Assembly (NCBI GenBank): GCA_948896875.1
Contig: CAQUWW010000005.1
Location: 1 to 18,145, forward strand
Direction of reading: 5' to 3'
Length of the DNA: 18,145 bases
Origin: an uncultured Acetatifactor sp.
Lineage (GTDB): Bacteria; Bacillota; Clostridia; Lachnospirales; Lachnospiraceae
The notes under the pieces were generated by a model. That model saw only the letters and a list, made by a program, of their open reading frames with translations. It was not told the origin of the DNA and ran no database searches. Both the position numbers and the translations under genes were made by a program. Below are positions 13,060-18,145 of the stretch, piece after piece. How positions within the stretch are numbered: position 1 is the stretch's first letter; each line of letters starts with the position of its first letter.

Positions 13060-13731
13060 ATGGAAATTTACTATGTGGAAGACGACAGGGATATAGCAGA
13101 AGGGGTAAAGTCCTATCTGGAGGCTCGGGATTTTCGCGTGACTATATTGGAGTCCGTAACCGATGCGAAACAGGCCCTGCTGAAAAGGCAGCCCGCCATG
13201 ATTATTATCGACTGGAATCTGCCGGATGGAAGCGGAGATACCCTTTGCGGCTGGATTCGCAGACGCTTTGGGGAGAACCTTCCCGTGCTGTTTCTGACCG
13301 TAAAGGGGGAGACGGCGGATATTGTGAAAGGCTTTCAGAACGGAGCAGACGATTATGTAATCAAACCTTTCGACCTGGAAGTATTGTATTCCCGGATTCA
13401 GGCCATACTTCGCAGAACAGGGAGTGGCGAAAGCCGGGAACTGTATTGTGACAAGATTCGGCTGGACGCAGAGAAAATGGCAGTTTACCGGGAGGATGAA
13501 GAGGTATCCTTAAGCCAGCCGGAATACCAGCTGCTTATGTTTCTGATGGAGCATAAAGGAAAAACGGTAACCCGGGAGAAGCTTTTGGCTAAGGTGTGGG
13601 ATGTGAATGGAAATTATGTGAATGACAATACCCTGACCGTAACCATGAAGCGCCTGCGTGAGAAGCTGGGAAATCCGGCCTGTATCCGGACAGTCAGAAG
13701 CTTTGGATATCGTATGGAGGATACTTTATGA
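13060..13731 (+). CDS. OmpR-family response regulator
   Basis: 223 aa. The receiver domain (about 1-112) has acidic pocket residues in VEDD (7-9), phospho-acceptor Asp51 in IIIDWNLPDGSG, Thr80 in FLTVK and Lys102 in YVIKPF. The C-terminal winged-helix domain (about 125-223) has VSLSQPEYQLLMFLMEHKGKTVTREKLL, the recognition-helix region NDNTLTVTMKRLREKLG, and the wing IRTVRSFGYRM. It should be phosphorylated by the adjacent kinase and activate transcription, most likely of the ABC genes downstream. The kinase gene overlaps its stop (ATGA, 13728-13731). Family resemblance is to the BceR/VanR-type regulators of Firmicutes that respond to envelope stress or peptide antibiotics; a specific name is not justified. 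Confidence 0.92.
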   Translation: MEIYYVEDDRDIAEGVKSYLEARDFRVTILESVTDAKQALLKRQPAMIIIDWNLPDGSGDTLCGWIRRRFGENLPVLFLTVKGETADIVKGFQNGADDYVIKPFDLEVLYSRIQAILRRTGSGESRELYCDKIRLDAEKMAVYREDEEVSLSQPEYQLLMFLMEHKGKTVTREKLLAKVWDVNGNYVNDNTLTVTMKRLREKLGNPACIRTVRSFGYRMEDTL

Positions 13732-14621
13732 CAGGGATGGTAACGGGGCTGATGATTGAGGGAGCCCTTTTCCTGACAGTTTATTTTGTGGCTAAAAGGA
13801 GAAGGCGTAAGCGGCTTGAAGAGCTGACAGTTTATCTTGAGAGTGTCAATTTGAGCGGAGAAGGAACCATCCTGCAAAGAAAAGAGGACGAATTTTCCCT
13901 GCTGGAAGACGAGATTTACAAGACGGTGACTACTTTGTACCGCACCAGAGAGACCGCACTTGCGGCAAAGAAAAACTATGCGGAGAACCTGGAGAACATT
14001 GCGCATCAGCTGAAAACCCCGATTACGGCGGCCTCTGTGTCCTTACAGCTTTTACAGGAGCAGGCGGAGAGGTCGCACTGCGAGAATATCCGGCGACAGC
14101 TGGAACGGCTGAATACATTGGAGGAAGCTTTGCTACAGCTCTCCCGCATTGATTCCGGCACATTGAAATTGCAGCGCGTTCAGGTAGATGTTTTCACAGT
14201 TCTGACACTGGCGTCAGATATGCTCTGCGAACTGGCGGCACAGAAACGGATAACCGTGGCTGTCCCGGAGGGAGAGTGTGCCATGATCCGGGGCGACATG
14301 GACTGGACGCTGGAAGCGTTCTGTAATCTGATGAAAAACTGTATGGAGCATACCCCGGAAGGTGGAACGGTTTCCTGTGAGTATTCCCAGAACCCATTAT
14401 ATACGGAAGTACGGATATGGGACAACGGAGAAGGGTTTGCGGAGGAAGATCTGCCTTATCTTTTCCAGCGTTTTTACCGGGGGAAAAATGCGTCGGGAAC
14501 CGGAATTGGCATTGGTCTGGCGTTGAGTAAGGCCATTGTGGAACTGCAGAACGGGACCATAACCGCCCGGAATCTGCACGGCGGCGGGGCCTGTTTTGAG
14601 ATTCGATTCTACAGTCACTGA
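13728..14621 (+). CDS. Sensor histidine kinase, short, single membrane segment
   Basis: 297 aa. One hydrophobic segment near the N-terminus (residues about 8-22), followed by RRRRKR, so the protein appears anchored with no extracellular sensing domain. The H-box is ENIAHQLKTPITAA with His93. ATP-binding motifs follow: N-box FCNLMKNCMEHT, G1 DNGEGF, F-box LFQRFYRGK and G2 GTGIGIGLALSK. All catalytic elements look intact. Kinases without a sensor domain next to an FtsX-type ABC transporter usually receive the signal from the transporter. Here the ABC genes begin 192 bp downstream, on the same strand. The start codon overlaps the regulator stop by 4 bp. Two CAGTCACT repeats begin in its last codons. 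Confidence 0.92.
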   Translation: MTGMVTGLMIEGALFLTVYFVAKRRRRKRLEELTVYLESVNLSGEGTILQRKEDEFSLLEDEIYKTVTTLYRTRETALAAKKNYAENLENIAHQLKTPITAASVSLQLLQEQAERSHCENIRRQLERLNTLEEALLQLSRIDSGTLKLQRVQVDVFTVLTLASDMLCELAAQKRITVAVPEGECAMIRGDMDWTLEAFCNLMKNCMEHTPEGGTVSCEYSQNPLYTEVRIWDNGEGFAEEDLPYLFQRFYRGKNASGTGIGIGLALSKAIVELQNGTITARNLHGGGACFEIRFYSH

Positions 14622-14645
14622 GCAGTCACTTTTCTCTGTTATACT
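14612..14645 (+). promoter_or_regulatory. Candidate second promoter with direct repeat before the ABC genes
   Basis: CAGTCACT occurs at 14612-14619 and 14623-14630, 11 bp apart, one helix turn. An extended -10, TG-T-TATACT, follows at 14637-14645 with no good -35 of its own. Tandem repeats replacing a -35 box fit activation by an OmpR-type regulator. The first repeat overlaps the kinase stop codon. A perfect 12-bp palindrome, ATACAGCTGTAT, lies downstream at 14673-14684. Confidence 0.5.
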
Positions 14646-14813
14646 TGAAATGAGCAGTAAAGAAAACAGCGGATACAGCTGTATGACAGAGAAGACATGC
14701 AGCCTGTGTTTTCCTGAATGAAAATGTTCCCATTCTTGTTATGTCGTCCGTGGCGGCACAAACAATAGGTGAGAGTCAGGAAGCAACAGGCCAGGAAAGG
14801 CAAGGTGATGTAG

Positions 14814-15587
14814 TTGGAAATTTTAAAATGCGAAAAAGTAACAAAGGTATACGGTGCCAAACCCAATCAGGTGGTGGCGCTGGACGGGATTGATTTGTCT
14901 GTGGAGAAAGGGGAATTTGTGGCCATTGTAGGGGCGTCCGGCTCCGGGAAATCCACGCTCCTGCATATTCTGGGCAGTGTGGACAGGCCCACGTCGGGAA
15001 AGGTGTTCGTGGAGGGAACGGACATCTCCACCATGAACCGGACACAGTCCGCCATTTTCCGGCGGAGGAAGGTGGGGCTGATTTACCAGTTTTATAACCT
15101 GATTCCCACACTTACGGTGCGGAAAAATATTCTGATGCCATTGTTGCTGGACAAAAGGAAGGTGAATCAGACTTATTTTGAGCAGGTGGTAAATACTCTG
15201 GGAATCGGAGACAGGCTGGAGGCTCTGCCCAGTCAGCTGTCCGGCGGTCAGCAGCAGCGGGCCGCCATTGCGAGGTCTCTGATTTATCGCCCGGCCCTGC
15301 TGTTGGCGGACGAGCCCACGGGCAATCTGGACCAGAAGAATACCCGGGAAATTATCGATATGCTGAAACTGTCCAACCGAAATTTACAGCAGACCATTCT
15401 TCTGATTACTCATGACGCCCACGTGGCGCTGGAGGCGGACCGGGTGGTAACCGTGGAGGACGGACATATTGTGGGTGATGAGAGAAGAGATACAGCAGTA
15501 TGGAGTACGGCCGCCAGTGGCGGAGTAGAAGCATCCGGCGCCGGAAATGAGACGAAAGCACACAGTGTCGAAAAGGAAATGAGGTGA
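14814..15587 (+). CDS. ABC transporter ATP-binding protein (MacB/BceA/LolD-type)
   Basis: 257 aa from a TTG start; AAGGTGAT (14802-14809) matches the end of 16S rRNA well at normal spacing. Walker A GASGSGKST (40-48), Q-loop Gln92 in YQFYNLIPTLTV, signature LSGGQ (142-146), Walker B LLLADE (162-167) followed by PTGNLD, switch His200 in ITHD. The pattern YQFYNLIPTLTVRKNI and PTGNLD place it in the group that pairs with FtsX-type permeases. The last about 35 residues are a polar Ala/Gly/Ser tail beyond the usual end of the domain. It overlaps the permease frame and should energise it at the membrane. Together with the upstream two-component pair it looks like a detoxification or signalling transporter for peptide antibiotics or envelope stress; the ligand is unknown. 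Confidence 0.92.
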   Translation: MEILKCEKVTKVYGAKPNQVVALDGIDLSVEKGEFVAIVGASGSGKSTLLHILGSVDRPTSGKVFVEGTDISTMNRTQSAIFRRRKVGLIYQFYNLIPTLTVRKNILMPLLLDKRKVNQTYFEQVVNTLGIGDRLEALPSQLSGGQQQRAAIARSLIYRPALLLADEPTGNLDQKNTREIIDMLKLSNRNLQQTILLITHDAHVALEADRVVTVEDGHIVGDERRDTAVWSTAASGGVEASGAGNETKAHSVEKEMR

Positions 15588-15592
15588 GGCAT

Positions 15593-17851
15593 ATGTGGAA
15601 GGATTATTCGTCAGGGTATATCAAAAATAATCGTGCCTCCGGTGTCTCAGTCATGGCGGCTTCCTTTATAGCGGCGCTGTTCCTGTCCTGGCTCTGCGGC
15701 CTGTTCTATCACTTCTGGCTGGACAACATCGAGGCTGCAAAGCAGGAATTCGGAGGAGGCTGGCAGGGGCGTATTGTGGGAGATTTCAGCGCAGAAGATC
15801 TGCTGACAGTGAATCAATTTCCCAATGTGGAAAGTGCGGCTATCAATGAAGAGCTAACAGGAGAACAGGGGACGGTACTGGACATCTATTTTCAGAATAA
15901 AAGAACGGTATACAGGGATATGCTGGCACTGCTGGACAGACTGGGATTGGAAGAGAGTGCGGCGGACTATAATTACCAGCTGCTGTCGCTGTATTTTATC
16001 CGCATTCCCGGGGATACGAAGCCGCGGATGATTATGCCGCTCTATCTGGCCATTGTGGCGGTAGTCTGTTTTTCTCTGATATTGATTATCCACAATTCCT
16101 TCGCTGTGTCCATGGGGGACAGAATTCACCAGTTCGGGATTTTTTCCAGTATCGGAGCAACGCCGGGACAGATCAGAATCTGCCTGGTACAGGAGGCCCT
16201 TGTGCTGTCCCTGGCGCCGATTCTGGGCGGAATACTTTTGGGAACGGCGGCCTGTTATGGGACCTTGCGGGCCATGAGCTTGATAACAGAGCAGCTGGTG
16301 GGCGGAAGAGAAATTGCTTTTCAGCTGAATCTGGCGGTTCTTGCCTTTCTATTTCTGCTGTCACTTTTTACGGTACTTCTCTCGGCATGGCTGCCGGCCA
16401 GGAAGCTGAGCAGGCTGACGCCTCTGGAGGCCATCCGGGGAACGGGAGAGTTCCAGCTGAAAGCAGGAAAAGGACTTCTGTCCCGGAAACATTCCAGAGT
16501 GCTTTCCCTGTTGTTCGGGATGGAAGGAGAGTTGGCGGGAAACGCGTTGCGGGCGCAGAAGAAAGCTCTGCGCACAACCAGTCTGTCTCTGACCCTTGCT
16601 TTTCTGGGGTTCCTGATCATGGAGAATAGCTTTACGCTGATGGGAATCAGTACGGAACAGACTTACTTTGCAAGATATCAGAATGTCTGGGACATTATGG
16701 TGACAGTAAAAGATACGGGAATAGAAGCATTTGGAGAAACGGAGGCGCTGAAAGCGCTGCCCGGGGCGGAGGATACGGTGGTTTATCAGAAAGCGCAGGC
16801 TGTATGCAGATTGCCGGAAGGGGAGATCAGCCAGGAACTGTCAGCGTTAGGAGGACCCCAGTCTTTTATGGGAGGTTCTGTGAGGGCAGAGGAAGGATTT
16901 CTGTTGATTCCGGCGCCTTTGATCATCCTGGATGACCAAAGCTTCGAGGGATACTGTGAACAGATCGGCGTGCCTGCCCGGCTGGATGGGTGCATCCTGC
17001 TGAATCAGTTCTGGGACAGTAAAAACAGTAATTTCCGGGCCAGGGAATATGTTCCCTATGTGAGAGAAGGAATAGAGACAGTAATGCTGCAGAACGCCGG
17101 ACAGATAACAGGGGTTGAGGATAGAGAAAACGGAATTTCCACGGCAGAGCTTTCGGTTATAGCCTGCACCATGCAGGAGCCTGTGTTGCGGGAGGAGTAT
17201 GCAACAGTGGATAATTCTGAGTTGGTGCAGTTTATCTCTCTGTCTGCCTGGAAGGAGATTGCAGGACACATCGGTGGAACGCAGCGGGATACCTTTGTCC
17301 GGGTATTGGCCGAGGAGCGGACAGAGCTTGCTTCTCTGGACAGGCTGGAAGCGGAAATCGGAGGGATTCTCAGCGGAAAGTATGAGACAGAGAGTGAGAA
17401 CCGCATCCGGGAGAAACTTGATAACGATAAAATGATAGATGGCTATATGCTGATATTGGGTGCATTCTGTGTGTTGATTGCCATTATTGGAATTGCCAAT
17501 GTGTTTGCCAATACTCTGGGATTTTTGCGCAGAAGAAAGCGGGAATTCGCCCGGTATCTGTCCGTGGGACTGACACCGGAGGGAATCCGGAAAATGTTCC
17601 GCATCGAAGCTTTGGTTCTGGCAGGCCGTCCCATGCTGTTTTCACTGGTTCTGACAGTGCTGTTTACAGGTGCCATGGTGACGGCAAGTCATCTGGAAAT
17701 CGGTATCTTTCTGGCGGAGGCGCCGGTGCTGCCCTGTGCTCTGTTTCTTCTGGCAGCTTTCGGCTGTGTGGCGCTGGCCTATGGGATCGGTGGCCGCAGG
17801 GTGCTGAAGCTCAGTCTGGTGGAAGCCCTGCGGGATGACACAATTTTGTAA
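15593..17851 (+). CDS. FtsX-type ABC transporter permease with duplicated FtsX core
   Basis: 752 aa from ATG 15593, preferred over GTG 15584 because GAGGTG lies 6 nt before it. Eight membrane segments are seen in two sets: one near residues 17-40, three near 146-270, one near 330-350, and three near 620-735. Each set contains an FtsX core, the first with HQFGIFSSIGATPGQIR and the second with REFARYLSVGLTPEGIRKM. The first outside domain is about 100 residues; the second, between segments 5 and 6, is about 270. This two-core, eight-segment layout differs from the ten-segment BceB type and resembles duplicated-FtsX permeases of Clostridia. It is the membrane partner of the ATPase upstream, and its outside domains are candidates for ligand binding and for signalling to the sensor-less kinase. 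No clear terminator follows. Confidence 0.9.
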   Translation: MWKDYSSGYIKNNRASGVSVMAASFIAALFLSWLCGLFYHFWLDNIEAAKQEFGGGWQGRIVGDFSAEDLLTVNQFPNVESAAINEELTGEQGTVLDIYFQNKRTVYRDMLALLDRLGLEESAADYNYQLLSLYFIRIPGDTKPRMIMPLYLAIVAVVCFSLILIIHNSFAVSMGDRIHQFGIFSSIGATPGQIRICLVQEALVLSLAPILGGILLGTAACYGTLRAMSLITEQLVGGREIAFQLNLAVLAFLFLLSLFTVLLSAWLPARKLSRLTPLEAIRGTGEFQLKAGKGLLSRKHSRVLSLLFGMEGELAGNALRAQKKALRTTSLSLTLAFLGFLIMENSFTLMGISTEQTYFARYQNVWDIMVTVKDTGIEAFGETEALKALPGAEDTVVYQKAQAVCRLPEGEISQELSALGGPQSFMGGSVRAEEGFLLIPAPLIILDDQSFEGYCEQIGVPARLDGCILLNQFWDSKNSNFRAREYVPYVREGIETVMLQNAGQITGVEDRENGISTAELSVIACTMQEPVLREEYATVDNSELVQFISLSAWKEIAGHIGGTQRDTFVRVLAEERTELASLDRLEAEIGGILSGKYETESENRIREKLDNDKMIDGYMLILGAFCVLIAIIGIANVFANTLGFLRRRKREFARYLSVGLTPEGIRKMFRIEALVLAGRPMLFSLVLTVLFTGAMVTASHLEIGIFLAEAPVLPCALFLLAAFGCVALAYGIGGRRVLKLSLVEALRDDTIL

Positions 17852-17975
17852 ACAATGATGCATTTGCCAGGTTGGATACGACAAGCACATTTGCAGGCAA
17901 TCCTTCGCGGGGAAAATCGAGCCTTATGGGAGTAGCAAGATGCTGTAAGGTTTAGCAGTTGGTACTATATGCAAA
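17852..17975. other. Convergent intergenic gap
   Basis: 124 bp between the permease stop and the stop of the minus-strand exporter gene. A terminator is expected here, but only a weak TTGCC...GGCAA dyad is present and no T-run. Nothing else is supported. Confidence 0.5.
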
Positions 17976-18145
17976 CTACCTGCGGACATAATACTGGGCC
18001 TGAGCCTGCCAGAGCTCATGATATTTGCCGCTTTCCTGAGCAATCAATGTGTCATGGCTACCGGTCTGTATGATTTCCCCGCCGTCGAATACGGCTATCT
18101 TGTCGCAGAAGCGGCAGGAGGCCAGACGGTGGCTGATGTAGATGG
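17976..18145 (-). CDS. ABC exporter ATPase/permease, C-terminal end (5' end outside window)
   Basis: 55 residues of the C-terminus, read on the minus strand to a TAG stop at 17978-17976. The sequence begins IYISHRLASCRFCDKIAVFD, containing the switch-histidine motif ISHRLA, then GGEIIQTGSHDTLIAQESGKYHELWQAQAQYY. This is the standard end of the nucleotide-binding domain of fused exporters (MsbA/LmrA/HlyB type). The membrane domain and Walker motifs would lie beyond the right edge. The cargo cannot be inferred. The gene converges on the FtsX permease gene and is probably a separate unit. Confidence 0.9.
   Translation of the reverse strand, partial: IYISHRLASCRFCDKIAVFDGGEIIQTGSHDTLIAQESGKYHELWQAQAQYYVRR

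Noticed and set aside
1..18145. CRISPR array, tRNA or rRNA genes, insertion sequence
   Set aside because: No regular repeat-spacer pattern, no cloverleaf or rRNA sequence recognised, and no transposase or integrase frame with known motifs.

Overview
The window looks like chromosomal DNA of an anaerobic gut Firmicute, most likely a Lachnospiraceae (Clostridia) member. This is judged from gene style only: strong AGGAGG-type ribosome sites, TTG starts, short three-domain S1 protein, two-component/ABC cassette of Clostridia type, small DUF3847-like and ORF6N genes typical of gut Firmicute accessory DNA. No rRNA, tRNA or CRISPR array was seen.

Layout. (1) 1-5038, plus strand: the C-terminal end of an AAA/archaeal-type ATPase overlaps a PD-(D/E)XK nuclease-like gene. 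They are followed by an unrecognised gene with a DUF4304-like core, a SUKH (SMI1/KNR4) protein with a long helical tail, and an acyltransferase-like protein with a GNAT_C-type domain. The mix resembles defence/immunity accessory DNA. A strong hairpin (5094-5132) separates this block from a convergent alpha/beta hydrolase. (2) 9660-6016, minus strand: a compact operon of a MarR regulator, a PNPOx-like flavin-fold protein, two ABC-2 permeases and an ABC ATPase. The MarR promoter carries tandem dyads at the start site, which suggests autoregulation. The hydrolase (5882-5148) follows on the same strand and may be co-transcribed. (3) 9661-11700: AT-rich accessory DNA with inverted repeats, a small DUF3847-like gene (minus), and an ORF6N-domain gene (plus). 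A 27-bp palindrome lies at the predicted transcription start of the ORF6N gene and again, base for base, inside its coding region over the conserved LRSQIATS codons. A diverged copy lies just before the ribosome site. (4) 11725-12762: an S1-domain RNA-binding protein with a good intrinsic terminator. (5) 13060-17851: a two-component system (OmpR-type regulator, short histidine kinase) followed by an ABC ATPase and an 8-TM FtsX-type permease, the usual arrangement for sensing and exporting antimicrobial peptides or cell-envelope stressors. (6) 17976-18145, minus strand: the C-terminal end of an ABC exporter ATPase that runs off the window.

The most interesting signal is the ORF6N palindrome set: the same DNA sequence appears to serve both as a probable operator and as codons for the protein's own conserved motif. 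Secondary signals are the tandem MarR dyads, a direct repeat at a possible second promoter before the ABC genes, a set of bulged intergenic hairpins of similar design, and a possible frameshift at the end of the SUKH gene.
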